Source: Mycobacterium sp. (lineage in GTDB: Bacteria; Actinomycetota; Actinomycetes; Mycobacteriales; Mycobacteriaceae). Taken from it: DNA of 54,247 nt. The stretch lies in assembly GCA_020438845.1 (NCBI GenBank), contig JAGQTV010000014.1:1-54247 (forward strand), read 5' to 3'. Each line of letters opens with the position of its first letter. The first letter of the stretch is position 1. A model generated the notes under the pieces. The model had not been told where the DNA came from. It ran no database searches and was given only the letters and a program-made list of their open reading frames with translations. Below are positions 45,298-53,866 of the stretch, piece by piece. A program made the translations under genes and the position numbers.

Positions 45298-45906
45298 TCA
45301 GCCCGCAACCGAGGGGCCGGGCATAGTCGGCTGACCGTCCACTGGGTCGCCGGCCACGGGAGGACCAGTCGGCACACCCTTGCCGGCAAGTCCGCCCATG
45401 TCAATGATCGGAGCGGCCACCGGGACCGGGAGTGCAGCAGCGCCTATCGGGATGGGGGCGCCGACCGGCAACGCGCCGAGCGGCGCGGCCACCGGAACCG
45501 GAGCAGCTATCGGCAGGGCTCCCACCGGTGCACCTACCGGTATCGGGGCACCCACCGGTATCGGGGCACCCACCGGAATCGGGGCACCCACCGGAACGGC
45601 GCCGGCGACTGGCACTGGAACGCCGGCAGCGGCAGCACCCACGGGCAGTGGCCCGGGGAATGCCATCGGGATACCGGCCATGTCAGCGACAGGGGCGGCA
45701 GCGCACCCCGCAGCGGCCGCGGCCAGCGGTCCGTCTGCCACGACCGGCGCCGCCACGGCGCCAGCCGCATCCTCGATGCAGGCATATCCGCCCGTCTTCA
45801 GCGGCGCGGCTGCCGCATCCGGGCTCAACGCCAAGGCGGCTCCGCACAACCCAGCGCTGACAACGACTTTGGTGGCGAACCGAGTGGTGTTCCGTGACAT
45901 GGTCAT
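45298..45906 (-). CDS. secreted Ala/Pro/Val-rich repetitive protein
   Basis: A 202-residue exported protein with a signal peptide (cut near AAA|PLKTG). Most of the mature chain is low complexity: hexapeptide VGAPIP repeats and looser P-x-P-V-A-A-P units. Two cysteines near the N-terminus of the mature part (YACIED, AAGCAAAP) could form a disulfide. The opposite strand is also open across most of this length, but only this strand gives a signal peptide. It ends 46 nt before the transpeptidase start on the same strand. Probable cell-wall protein; function unknown. Confidence 0.75.
   Translation of the reverse strand: MTMSRNTTRFATKVVVSAGLCGAALALSPDAAAAPLKTGGYACIEDAAGAVAAPVVADGPLAAAAAGCAAAPVADMAGIPMAFPGPLPVGAAAAGVPVPVAGAVPVGAPIPVGAPIPVGAPIPVGAPVGALPIAAPVPVAAPLGALPVGAPIPIGAAALPVPVAAPIIDMGGLAGKGVPTGPPVAGDPVDGQPTMPGPSVAG
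45536..45589. repeat. 18-bp tandem repeat (3 copies) in the repetitive secreted protein
   Basis: ACCGG(T/A)ATCGGGGCACCC occurs three times head to tail, encoding VGAPIP hexapeptides on the minus strand. Degenerate copies extend in both directions (about 45450-45620). Confidence 0.85.
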
Positions 45907-46011
45907 TCCATTCCGTGGTGAGGTCTGAGGCGAAACTACAGACCTGTAAGACGCTCGACGAGGAAGCGAATCGGGGATTTATCGAACCGTGGCCAAGCGG
46001 TGCCGTCGCAG

Positions 46012-47400
46012 TTACTCCGCAGGCCGTACGGCCCTGGATGCGGCGGCCCAACCTGTTGCGGCAAGCGCCGCGAAGAGCGCAAACAACCACCGTGCCGCAG
46101 TTGTGTCTGGCGTCTCGCGCATGTTGACCACCACCCCGGCCAGCCCGGCGCCGAAGGCGCCGGATATCAGTTGGACGGTGTTGATCGCTGCCGCCGCCAC
46201 CGCCTGCTCGTCGGACTCGTCCGGCAAACCCATCGCCCAGACACACAAGTGCGGCCACGCCATGCCGATTCCAGTTCCGCTGACCACCAGTGCCAGCGCC
46301 CAGACGGCGACGACGCCAGGCCCCGCATCCGCCTGCTGAACCAGTGCTGAGAGCCCCAGCCCCGTCGCCATCACCAACGGTGCCCAGGTGACGACACGTG
46401 CGGCGGTACGACGATCATTGATGCCGGCGCTTCGGATCTCACCTGCGGTCCACCCGACCGACAGGGCGGCACCCAAGAACCCCGCAGCGGCCGGTGGGAG
46501 CGAACCCAGCCGCTGACCGAACAATGGCGCATACAGGTCGACCATGGTTGCCGCCATGAGCACTCCCAGCGTCAGGTAGATCCATTTCAGCGGACCTGGC
46601 CCGAACGTCGCGCGGGGTAACACCCGCACCGCAGAACCGCGGTCGACGAGGACGAATCCACCAACGAGCAGAGCAGCACAGACGAGCAACGTGATGGCCG
46701 CCATGGGCCCGGTTTGGATCGCCGCGGCGGCAACGAGCAGCGCGGCCGCACCCAGGATCGTCAGTGAGACGATCGGGATACGCGTCCGAAGTGGCGAGCC
46801 CTGCCCTCGAACCGGGAGTGCGAACGGAACCAAGGCGGCTATCAGCGCAGTCAGGATCGCCAGAGCCGCGAATCCGCCCCGCCACCAGCCGATTTGAGCG
46901 AACAGTCCGCCGATCGCGGGGCCGACAAGGGTGCCGACGCCCCACATCGCGGACACCGCGGCGGATGCGCGGGTCCACAGTCGCTCCGGCAGCGCTGCAC
47001 TGATCACCGCATAGCCGAGGCCGGCCAGTACCCCTCCAGCCAGCCCTTGCGCAATCCGGCCGGCCAGCAAGGCCGGCATCGAGGGAGCCAGGCTGCAGCC
47101 GCCGGTGGCCAGAGCGAAACCGAGTAGCGCCCCGAGATACGAGCGCCGGGGGCCGAACCGGGTGAGTAGCGAACCCACCGTGGTGGCGGCTACCACCGAG
47201 GCGACCAGGTAGACCGTCGTCACCCACGCGTAGAGTCGGGCGCCGCCGATATCGGTGGTCAGGTTGGGCAGCAGGCTCATCGTGATGAACTCGTTGGTCG
47301 CATACATGGCGACGCCACCGGCCAAAATGATTGTGGTCCCGAGGTGAGCCCGGCCGAGGAGCTCGCGCCAGCTACCGCTGCCCTCCGCTGCCCCGGTCAT
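46012..47400 (-). CDS. MFS drug-efflux permease
   Basis: A 462-residue membrane protein with 12-14 hydrophobic helices. The motif A-type loop GSLLTRFGPRRSYL lies after helix 2, and GRIAQGLAGGVLAGLGYAVISAALP covers helices 4-5, typical of proton-coupled DHA-type drug exporters. It corresponds by position to M. tuberculosis Rv1634 beside uvrB. Substrates unknown. It ends about 100 nt downstream of the repetitive protein's start, on the same strand. Confidence 0.9.
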   Translation of the reverse strand: MTGAAEGSGSWRELLGRAHLGTTIILAGGVAMYATNEFITMSLLPNLTTDIGGARLYAWVTTVYLVASVVAATTVGSLLTRFGPRRSYLGALLGFALATGGCSLAPSMPALLAGRIAQGLAGGVLAGLGYAVISAALPERLWTRASAAVSAMWGVGTLVGPAIGGLFAQIGWWRGGFAALAILTALIAALVPFALPVRGQGSPLRTRIPIVSLTILGAAALLVAAAAIQTGPMAAITLLVCAALLVGGFVLVDRGSAVRVLPRATFGPGPLKWIYLTLGVLMAATMVDLYAPLFGQRLGSLPPAAAGFLGAALSVGWTAGEIRSAGINDRRTAARVVTWAPLVMATGLGLSALVQQADAGPGVVAVWALALVVSGTGIGMAWPHLCVWAMGLPDESDEQAVAAAAINTVQLISGAFGAGLAGVVVNMRETPDTTAARWLFALFAALAATGWAAASRAVRPAE

Positions 47401-47443
47401 GGTTCACTCGGCCGGACGCGTGTGGACCAGTCGGGTCTCACCG

Positions 47444-49612
47444 CTACTTCAAGCCCGCGGCATCCATGCCGCGCAGCTCCTTTTTCAGGTCGGCGATTTC
47501 ATCACGAAGGCGTGCCGCCAGTTCGAATTGCAGGTCGCGGGCGGCAGTCATCATCTGCTCGGTGAGGTCCTTGATGAGGTCGGCCAGTTCTGCGCGCGGC
47601 ATTGACGACACGTCGCGGCCCTCAACGATGCCGGCGCTGACCGCCCGACCCGCTTCGCCCTGGGCCCGGCGCCCCCGGGAGGTGTTGCGGCCGGATCCCC
47701 CGACCTCCACGGTCTCAGTGTCATCAGCCTCGCGATAGACCTGGTCGAGGATGTCGGCGATCTTCTTGCGCAGCGGTTGCGGGTCGATGCCGCGCTCTTC
47801 GTTGTACGCGATCTGCTTGGCTCGCCGCCGCTCGGTTTCATCGATGGCTTCCCTCATCGAGTCGGTCAGTTTGTCGGCGTACATGTGGACTTCGCCGGAG
47901 ACGTTGCGGGCGGCGCGGCCGATCGTCTGGATCAGGCTCCGAGTTGAGCGCAGGAACCCTTCCTTGTCTGCGTCCAGGATGGACACCAGTGACACTTCCG
48001 GCAGGTCCAGACCCTCCCGCAGCAGGTTTATCCCGACCAGCACGTCATAGTCGCCCAAGCGCAGCTGGCGAAGAAGTTCGACGCGGCGCAGCGTGTCGAC
48101 CTCGGAGTGCAGGTAGCGGACCCGGATTCCCATTTCGAGCAGGTAGTCGGTGAGGTCTTCGGCCATCTTCTTGGTGAGGGTCGTGACCAGAACGCGTTCG
48201 TCTCGTTCGGCCCGGGCGCGGATCTCACCGATGAGGTCGTCGATCTGGCCCTTTGTGGGTTTCACCACGACCTTGGGATCGACCAGGCCGGTCGGCCGGA
48301 TTACCTGCTCAACGAATTCGCCACCGGACTGGGCGAGTTCGTACGGACCCGGGGTAGCGGACAGATAGACCGTCTGACCGACTCTGGCGGCGAACTCCTC
48401 CCAAGTCAGCGGCCGGTTATCGACTGCGGACGGCAGCCGGAAGCCGTGCTCGACCAGATTGCGCTTCCGGGACATGTCGCCTTCGAACATGCCTCCGATC
48501 TGGGGCACCGTGACGTGCGACTCGTCGATGACGAGGAGGAAGTCCTCGGGGAAATAATCCAGCAGGGTGGCCGGGGCGGAGCCGGCGGGACGGCCGTCGA
48601 TGTGCCGGGAGTAGTTCTCGATACCCGAGCAGAAGCCGACCTGGCGCATCATTTCGATGTCGTAGCTGGTGCGCATCCGCAGCCGCTGGGCTTCCAGCAG
48701 CTTGCCCTGGCGGTCCAGCTCAGCAAGCCGTTGTTCGAGTTCCTCCTCGATGGTCGAGATCGCCTGCGACATCCGCTCCGGACCGGCGACGTAATGAGTC
48801 GCCGGAAAAATCCGCAGCGAATCGACCTTGCGGACCACGTCTCCGGTCAGTGGGTGCAGGTAGTACAGCGCCTCGATCTCGTCACCGAAGTATTCGATGC
48901 GGACGGCCAGTTCCTCATATGAGGGGATGATCTCGACGGTGTCGCCGCGAACCCGGAACGTCCCACGGGTGAAGGACATGTCGTTGCGGTCGTATTGGAC
49001 GTCGACCAACAGCCGCAGCAAGCCGTCGCGGGGCACCTCGGTACCGACCTGAAGCTCCACGGACCGGTCCAGGTAGGACTGCGGTGTTCCCAGGCCGTAG
49101 ATGCAGGACACCGAGGCGACGACGACGACGTCACGACGGGACAGCAGCGCCGAGGTGGCCGAGTGCCGCAGCCGCTCGACGTCGTCGTTGATCGAACTGT
49201 CCTTCTCGATGTAGGTGTCGGTCTGGGCGATGTAGGCCTCTGGCTGGTAGTAGTCGTAATAAGATACGAAGTACTCAACCGCGTTGTGCGGCAGCATTTC
49301 CCGAAGTTCGTTGGCCAGCTGCGCGGCCAGTGTCTTGTTGGGTGCCATCACGAGCGTGGGCCGCTGCAGCCGTTCGATCAGCCAGGCGGTGGTGGCGGAC
49401 TTGCCGGTGCCGGTGGCACCGAGTAGTACGACGTCACGCTCCCCGGCGCGGATCCGCCGTTCGAGTTCGGCGATCGCGGTGGGCTGATCGCCCGCCGGCT
49501 GGTGCGGGCTGACGACTTCAAACTGCGCCCCGGTGCGCACGACGTCGTCGATGGTGCGGTACTCCGAATGGGCCAGTACTTCCGTGACTGGGCGTTCGCT
49601 TGCGAAGGCCAT
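47444..49612 (-). CDS. uvrB: excinuclease ABC subunit B
   Basis: Damage-verifying helicase of nucleotide excision repair; takes DNA from UvrA and recruits UvrC. The 722-residue protein has Walker [12 protein letters not shown], the beta-hairpin [21 protein letters not shown] that inserts at lesions, helicase motifs including [14 protein letters not shown] and QTIGRAARN, and the C-terminal UVR coiled coil ([14 protein letters not shown]). It is about 24 residues longer at the N-terminus than the annotated M. tuberculosis protein; the start ATG is nearly at the predicted transcription start, which supports it. Confidence 0.97.
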   Translation of the reverse strand: MAFASERPVTEVLAHSEYRTIDDVVRTGAQFEVVSPHQPAGDQPTAIAELERRIRAGERDVVLLGATGTGKSATTAWLIERLQRPTLVMAPNKTLAAQLANELREMLPHNAVEYFVSYYDYYQPEAYIAQTDTYIEKDSSINDDVERLRHSATSALLSRRDVVVVASVSCIYGLGTPQSYLDRSVELQVGTEVPRDGLLRLLVDVQYDRNDMSFTRGTFRVRGDTVEIIPSYEELAVRIEYFGDEIEALYYLHPLTGDVVRKVDSLRIFPATHYVAGPERMSQAISTIEEELEQRLAELDRQGKLLEAQRLRMRTSYDIEMMRQVGFCSGIENYSRHIDGRPAGSAPATLLDYFPEDFLLVIDESHVTVPQIGGMFEGDMSRKRNLVEHGFRLPSAVDNRPLTWEEFAARVGQTVYLSATPGPYELAQSGGEFVEQVIRPTGLVDPKVVVKPTKGQIDDLIGEIRARAERDERVLVTTLTKKMAEDLTDYLLEMGIRVRYLHSEVDTLRRVELLRQLRLGDYDVLVGINLLREGLDLPEVSLVSILDADKEGFLRSTRSLIQTIGRAARNVSGEVHMYADKLTDSMREAIDETERRRAKQIAYNEERGIDPQPLRKKIADILDQVYREADDTETVEVGGSGRNTSRGRRAQGEAGRAVSAGIVEGRDVSSMPRAELADLIKDLTEQMMTAARDLQFELAARLRDEIADLKKELRGMDAAGLK

Positions 49613-49619
49613 GAACTAC

Positions 49620-49642
49620 AGCCTAGGCGCGGCCGCTGACAG
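49620..49642 (-). promoter_or_regulatory. PafBC-type DNA-damage promoter of uvrB
   Basis: Minus strand: CTGTCAGCG (49642-49634), 8 nt, then TAGGCT (49625-49620). It matches the mycobacterial RecA-independent damage promoter TTGTCRGTG-N8-TANNNT at seven of nine bases plus the -10, with exact spacing. Transcription would begin at 49613-49612, at the ATG, giving a leaderless mRNA. Confidence 0.7.
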
Positions 49643-49717
49643 ATCGGACGGCCCTGAGGTGCGCGGACCCACCGCCTGAATCTTTTCGTTCACCGCCCGT
49701 TAACCCACGGCGATCCA

Positions 49718-49731
49718 TAGGCTCGCTGGGA
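49718..49731 (+). promoter_or_regulatory. possible leaderless promoter of the SulP gene
   Basis: TAGGCT (49718-49723) ends 7 nt before the ATG at 49731, the distance expected when transcription starts at the first codon. No -35 element is visible. Confidence 0.4.
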
Positions 49732-51530
49732 TGTCGATTCCGTGGGCGCTGTCTATTCCGTGGGCACAGCGGCTGGGTGATCTGCGGCCGTTCCCGACAT
49801 TGCGCGGCTACCGTCGCCGGTGGCTCGGCCGCGATCTGCTGGCCGGGTTGACCTTCGGTGCAGTGACGATGCCGGGACAACTGGCGACGGCCCACCTGGC
49901 CGGTATGCCCCCGATAACCGGGCTGTACGGATTTCTGGTCGCGACGATCATTGCCGCGGCGGTCTCCACGAACCGCCACCTGGCGCTGGGCGTGGACAGC
50001 ACTGTGGCGCCGATCCTGGCCGCCGGGCTGATCGCTCTCGGCGCGGTGACCGACACCCCGCACTACATCGGGCTGGCGATCGTCACGACATTCATCGTCG
50101 GGGTGTTCACTTTGGCCATCGGCGTGGGGCGAATGGGCTGGGTCGGCGACTTCCTGTCCAGGCCCGTGATGATCGGATTCTTCGGCGGTATCGCGGTGGT
50201 CATCATCGTTCACCAACTTCCCGGTCTGCTCGGGGTCGCGGAGGGCCGCGGCCGCACCATCTCGCGGGTGATACAGCTCATGGACCAGGTCAGATACACC
50301 AACATCCCGACGCTGATCCTCGGTTTGGCGTCACTGGGCACGCTGCTGGGCATCGCGAAGATCAGTCGCCGGATCCCCGGCGCCCTGATCGTGCTGGCTT
50401 TGACGACCCTGGCCATGACCATGTTCGACCTCCGGGCCGATGGAGTAGCCATCCTCGGACCGCTGCAGCGCGGCTTGCCGTCGTTCCAGTTTCCACCCTT
50501 CTCGCTGGAATCCATCGAAGCGGTCTTCACCACCGCGCTGATCGTCGCGACCCTGTGTCTTGCCCAGACCGCCGCTACCACACGGTCTGCGGCCAACCTC
50601 GGCGGCTTCGAGACCGACATCAACGCCGACTTCCGGGCATTGGGTCTGGCCAATATCGCAGCCAGTCTGGTCGGCTCGTTCACCATCAATGCCAGCCCGC
50701 CGTCGACCGAGATCATCGCCGAATCCCGTGCGCGCAGTCAGTTGGCCTCGTTGGTCGCCTCAGTCATGGCGGTCGTCGTGCTCTATTTCAGCCAACTCAT
50801 CGAAAACCTGCCGATGACGACGTTGTCAGCGGTGTTGATCTACATCGCGATCAAGATCTTCCGCGTCGACCAGATGCGTGCCACGAAACGCTACTCCTGG
50901 CGGGCCTTCGCGCTGATGCTCGTCGCCCTGATCGGGACTGTGGCGATCGGAATCGTCGAGGGAGTCCTGCTGGCCGTGGTCATCTCCCTCCTTTACCAGG
51001 CCTCGCGCACCGCGCGCCCGGAACTGCTGCGGCTGGGACGTTCGGCACTGGGAACGTGGCTGCCCCTGACCGACGAGCGGTCTGCTCCCGTTCCGGGCAT
51101 CGCCGCGTTCGCCTTGAACGGACCGCTGTGGTTCGGTAACGCCAACTGGTTCCGGATGCAACTCATCGACGCCATCCCGACCGAAGAGGCCAGACCCGGC
51201 CAGAAGCCCGAGTTGTTGGTTCTGGATGCCCGCCGGATCGACGACATCGACTTCACCGGGGCCGAGGCGCTATCCGATGTTGCGGATGTCGCGGCCCTGC
51301 GTGACGTCCCGTTCCTGGTGGTGGTGCAGCAGGGCCGGGCGCTGCACTCCTTCTACAGCGGCGGGTTCAGCAGCCTGCTTGGCAAGTGCCGATTCTTCGA
51401 CACGATCCCGCTTGCGATCGCCGCCTACCCGAACGTCGAGGCCAACCGGAGTGATCATGTTGACAAGCCGCCCCACACCGTGGCGCCGTTCGATGGAAAG
51501 GGTGACGAGCATCCATCCGCCCAAGCATGA
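49731..51530 (+). CDS. SulP-family anion transporter with STAS domain
   Basis: A 599-residue membrane permease (sulfate, bicarbonate or dicarboxylate family). Residues about 30-430 hold 10-14 hydrophobic helices with the SulP signature region GLTFGAVTMPGQLATAHLAGMPPITGLYG split by the usual re-entrant loop. Residues about 455-560 form a STAS domain (AAFALNGPLWFGNA; LLVLDARRIDDIDFTGAEAL). The N-terminus has a duplicated hexapeptide (SIPWAL/SIPWAQ) from an imperfect 18-bp repeat. No M. tuberculosis gene lies at this point between uvrB and the DUF402 gene. The real substrate cannot be told from sequence. Confidence 0.9.
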   Translation: MSIPWALSIPWAQRLGDLRPFPTLRGYRRRWLGRDLLAGLTFGAVTMPGQLATAHLAGMPPITGLYGFLVATIIAAAVSTNRHLALGVDSTVAPILAAGLIALGAVTDTPHYIGLAIVTTFIVGVFTLAIGVGRMGWVGDFLSRPVMIGFFGGIAVVIIVHQLPGLLGVAEGRGRTISRVIQLMDQVRYTNIPTLILGLASLGTLLGIAKISRRIPGALIVLALTTLAMTMFDLRADGVAILGPLQRGLPSFQFPPFSLESIEAVFTTALIVATLCLAQTAATTRSAANLGGFETDINADFRALGLANIAASLVGSFTINASPPSTEIIAESRARSQLASLVASVMAVVVLYFSQLIENLPMTTLSAVLIYIAIKIFRVDQMRATKRYSWRAFALMLVALIGTVAIGIVEGVLLAVVISLLYQASRTARPELLRLGRSALGTWLPLTDERSAPVPGIAAFALNGPLWFGNANWFRMQLIDAIPTEEARPGQKPELLVLDARRIDDIDFTGAEALSDVADVAALRDVPFLVVVQQGRALHSFYSGGFSSLLGKCRFFDTIPLAIAAYPNVEANRSDHVDKPPHTVAPFDGKGDEHPSAQA

Positions 51531-52011
51531 GACCTTCGACCTGGTGGCGGGCACGAACACCGACCCGAAGGGCATCGTCCGCGATGTCGACGAGTACCGG
51601 GTTCACCCGTGGGGTCTCTACATGGCCCGGCCCACCCCGGGCCGCATCCAATTCCACTACCTTGAGTCCTGGCTACTGCCCTCGCTGGGGCTGCGCGCCA
51701 ATATTTTCCACTTCAATCGCGGCCACGAGCGCGAACAGGACTTTTACGTCGACGTAGGTCAGATCACGGTCGGCGAAGACCGCTGGCAGTCGGAGGATCG
51801 CTACCTCGATCTGGTAGTTCGCACCGGTAAGGGGACCGATCTGATGGACGTCGACGAGCTACTCGATGCGCACCGTGAGGGCCTGCTCAGCACCGAGTCG
51901 GCCCGGTGGGCGATTCAGACGGCGACTGCCGCAGTCGACGGAATGGCTGCGCACGGTCACGATCTGATTGCCTGGCTGGCCGACACCGGCATGGAGCTCA
52001 CCTGGCGTTAG
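51493..52011 (+). CDS. DUF402-domain protein (Rv1632c-like)
   Basis: A 172-residue soluble protein of the DUF402/FomD-like barrel family; members include nucleotide phosphatases/pyrophosphatases. The conserved N-terminal PPKHETFDLVAGTNTDPKG, the VGQITVGEDRWQSEDRYLDLVV core with acidic metal-ligand candidates, and the DVDELLDAHREGLLS tail are typical. The start overlaps the end of the SulP gene by 38 nt; ATG 51493 or GTG 51502 could be used. Substrate unknown. Confidence 0.85.
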   Translation: MERVTSIHPPKHETFDLVAGTNTDPKGIVRDVDEYRVHPWGLYMARPTPGRIQFHYLESWLLPSLGLRANIFHFNRGHEREQDFYVDVGQITVGEDRWQSEDRYLDLVVRTGKGTDLMDVDELLDAHREGLLSTESARWAIQTATAAVDGMAAHGHDLIAWLADTGMELTWR

Positions 52012-52028
52012 GGGTACCCTCGACGAAC

Positions 52029-52628
52029 GTGGGATGCACCGGACGCTCGGCACGGTTCGAGGCACGTGCCGCGCGGGTCGCCGTTGGCAACACCGCGGCG
52101 CTGGTCGCCGTTGGCGCCACCGCGACTCTCCTCACGGCCGGTACGGCTGCGGCCGACGACAACCCACCGGAAACCCAGCACAACGTGACCTATCGGGCTC
52201 GGGTCGACGGCTTGGCGCGCGGAGCCCTCATCACCTACCGGATCAGCGACGCCCAGGTCAACAGCGCCGATCCGGCGATGCTGCCAGGTCGGACCTTCGA
52301 GGCTACGGCGGTGTTGTCGGATCCCAAGGAAGCGGGTATGCGGATCTCGATCCAGTGGCCCTATTCGGCCAACCTGCATTGCGAGATCCTGGTTGATGAC
52401 GAGCTCACGGTCCAGGCCGACCAGTTCATCAGCCCGCGGGTTACCCCGGCGCGCGATGATCCCGACTATGGAGCGATGAATTGCGGAGCCCCGCTCAGCA
52501 ATGCCCCCGGAACCCCGGTCGACGCAACGGATTCGGCGACCCCTTCGCCCACCCCCGCAACAACGCCCATGCCCAACCCGGCGGATACGGACGACGTCCC
52601 CGCTGCAGATCTCACTTCGGTCAGGTAG
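52029..52628 (+). CDS. conserved secreted protein with Pro/Thr-rich tail
   Basis: A 199-residue protein with an Ala/Val-rich export signal (cut near TAAA|DDN, about residue 45), a compact middle domain (NVTYRARVDGLARGALITYR to NCGAPL) with two cysteines that could pair, and a disordered Thr/Pro/Asp tail. The style resembles other mycobacterial exported proteins with an MmpS-like beta-sandwich, but I cannot assign the family. The GTG start at 52029 is the only one giving a proper signal peptide; the ribosome site is weak. Its end overlaps coaE, on the opposite strand, by 8 nt. Confidence 0.7.
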   Translation: MGCTGRSARFEARAARVAVGNTAALVAVGATATLLTAGTAAADDNPPETQHNVTYRARVDGLARGALITYRISDAQVNSADPAMLPGRTFEATAVLSDPKEAGMRISIQWPYSANLHCEILVDDELTVQADQFISPRVTPARDDPDYGAMNCGAPLSNAPGTPVDATDSATPSPTPATTPMPNPADTDDVPAADLTSVR

Positions 52629-53787
52629 TGCCCGGCGACCAGTCGGTCGCACCAGCCCATGCCGTGGCTCGCGAGTAGGCATCGCGTAGCCATCGCCCGG
52701 TGGAGTAGTCGCCGGTGCGTTCTGCGAGTCGCTTGGCCTCCAGAAAGTCTGCCCTCGCCGCCGGATTCGCGTTGAGCCAGGCGACGAACAGCAGGGCGAA
52801 CCGCTGGTTGGGTTGTCCGTCGATTCGCAGGTGCAGGTGGGTGGGCCGGCCCGGATCGCCGGAGGCGTGGAAACGCTTGTGCCAGAAGCCCTCTCCGCCG
52901 TCGAAGCGGTGATCGGCAACCACCGGGTCGACCCGAGGATAGCCTGCCTGCAGGAGGCCCTCGGACAATTCGTCGGCAACCTGCAACGAGTCCACGGTGA
53001 TCTGGACATCGATGATGTCGCGCGCGTCCATACCCTTTATCGCGGTGGAACCGATGTGATCGATCCGCACCGCCCGGTGGCCGCACGCCGTACGTAGCCG
53101 GGCCAGGATTCGCTCGGCTTGCTCGGACCAGCTGGGGTCGGCCGCCACGAGCCGGCGCGGATCCGGCGCCGGCGTGCGGACGGCAATATTGTGGGCGAAC
53201 GGCAGGATCCGCTCGTGCCAAAGCCTGCGGACCCGTTCGACCAACTCGGCTTCAGTGCCGGAGTTGTCCAGCCAAACGTCGGCCACGCGGCTTCGCTGTT
53301 CGTCGTCCGCCTGGGCGGCGATCCGGGCACGGGCATCGGCCTCGCTCATGCCCCGCGCGGAGATCAACCGCGCCAGCCGTACCTCCGTAGCTGCGTGCAC
53401 TACCACGACCAGGGGAAACAGCGGAGCCATGCCGGACTCGACCAAGAGCGGGATGTCTTCGACCACCACCTCGTCGTCATCCACGGCGGCGACGATCTCG
53501 GACCTGCGCCGGGCCACCAGGGGATGAACAATTGCGTTGAGCTTGGCTCGCTGCCGGTCGTCGACAAACGCCTTGGCCGCCAGGGCCGGCCGGTTCAGCG
53601 CTCCATCGGGCAGTAGGATGTCGTGGCCGAACTGGTCGACCAACGAGGCCAGGCCCTCGGTGCCGGGCTGCACCACCTCCCGGGCGATCACGTCGCCATC
53701 GACGATGACCCCGCCGCAGTCGGCAAAGGTCGCCGACACGGTGGATTTACCGGCACCGATCCCGCCGGTCAGGCCGATGCGCAGCAT
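52621..53787 (-). CDS. coaE: dephospho-CoA kinase fused to a GrpB-like (UPF0157) domain
   Basis: Last step of coenzyme A synthesis: ATP-dependent 3'-phosphorylation of dephospho-CoA. In 388 residues, the N-terminal kinase (1-200) has the P-loop GGIGAGKST (residues 8-16), DGDVIAREVV and the LID-type Arg-rich segment. The C-terminal 180 residues are a UPF0157/GrpB domain (nucleotidyltransferase-like; HIGSTAIKGMDARDIIDVQI, THLHLR). The same fusion exists in M. tuberculosis Rv1631. The GrpB part's role is not established. It lies about 80 nt downstream of rpsA. Confidence 0.95.
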   Translation of the reverse strand: MLRIGLTGGIGAGKSTVSATFADCGGVIVDGDVIAREVVQPGTEGLASLVDQFGHDILLPDGALNRPALAAKAFVDDRQRAKLNAIVHPLVARRRSEIVAAVDDDEVVVEDIPLLVESGMAPLFPLVVVVHAATEVRLARLISARGMSEADARARIAAQADDEQRSRVADVWLDNSGTEAELVERVRRLWHERILPFAHNIAVRTPAPDPRRLVAADPSWSEQAERILARLRTACGHRAVRIDHIGSTAIKGMDARDIIDVQITVDSLQVADELSEGLLQAGYPRVDPVVADHRFDGGEGFWHKRFHASGDPGRPTHLHLRIDGQPNQRFALLFVAWLNANPAARADFLEAKRLAERTGDYSTGRWLRDAYSRATAWAGATDWSPGTT

Positions 53788-53804
53788 GATCGGTTCCCTG
53801 AAAC

Positions 53805-53847
53805 GAAACCACGCATCGGGCTACTCGAGATCCCGACGCGTGGTTTC
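53805..53847 (-). terminator. strong hairpin between rpsA and coaE
   Basis: GAAACCACGC (53805-53814) pairs with GCGTGGTTTC (53838-53847), and the next six bases inside also pair (one G-U), giving a 16-bp stem with an 11-nt loop. No U-tract follows on the minus strand, only GTTTC. It looks like a mycobacterial terminator or an mRNA 3'-end stabiliser for rpsA. Some read-through into coaE is possible because no other promoter is obvious. Confidence 0.7.
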
Positions 53848-53866
53848 AATTCCGCTATGGACGAGG

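Noticed and set aside
45380-45928. Plus-strand Ala/Gly/Thr-rich open frame opposite the repetitive secreted protein
   Set aside because: No signal peptide or ribosome site; repeats of 18 bp give open frames on both strands by chance.
49613-49730. LexA (SOS) box between uvrB and the SulP gene
   Set aside because: No TCGAAC-N4-GTTCGA-like palindrome; the PafBC-type element explains damage control better.
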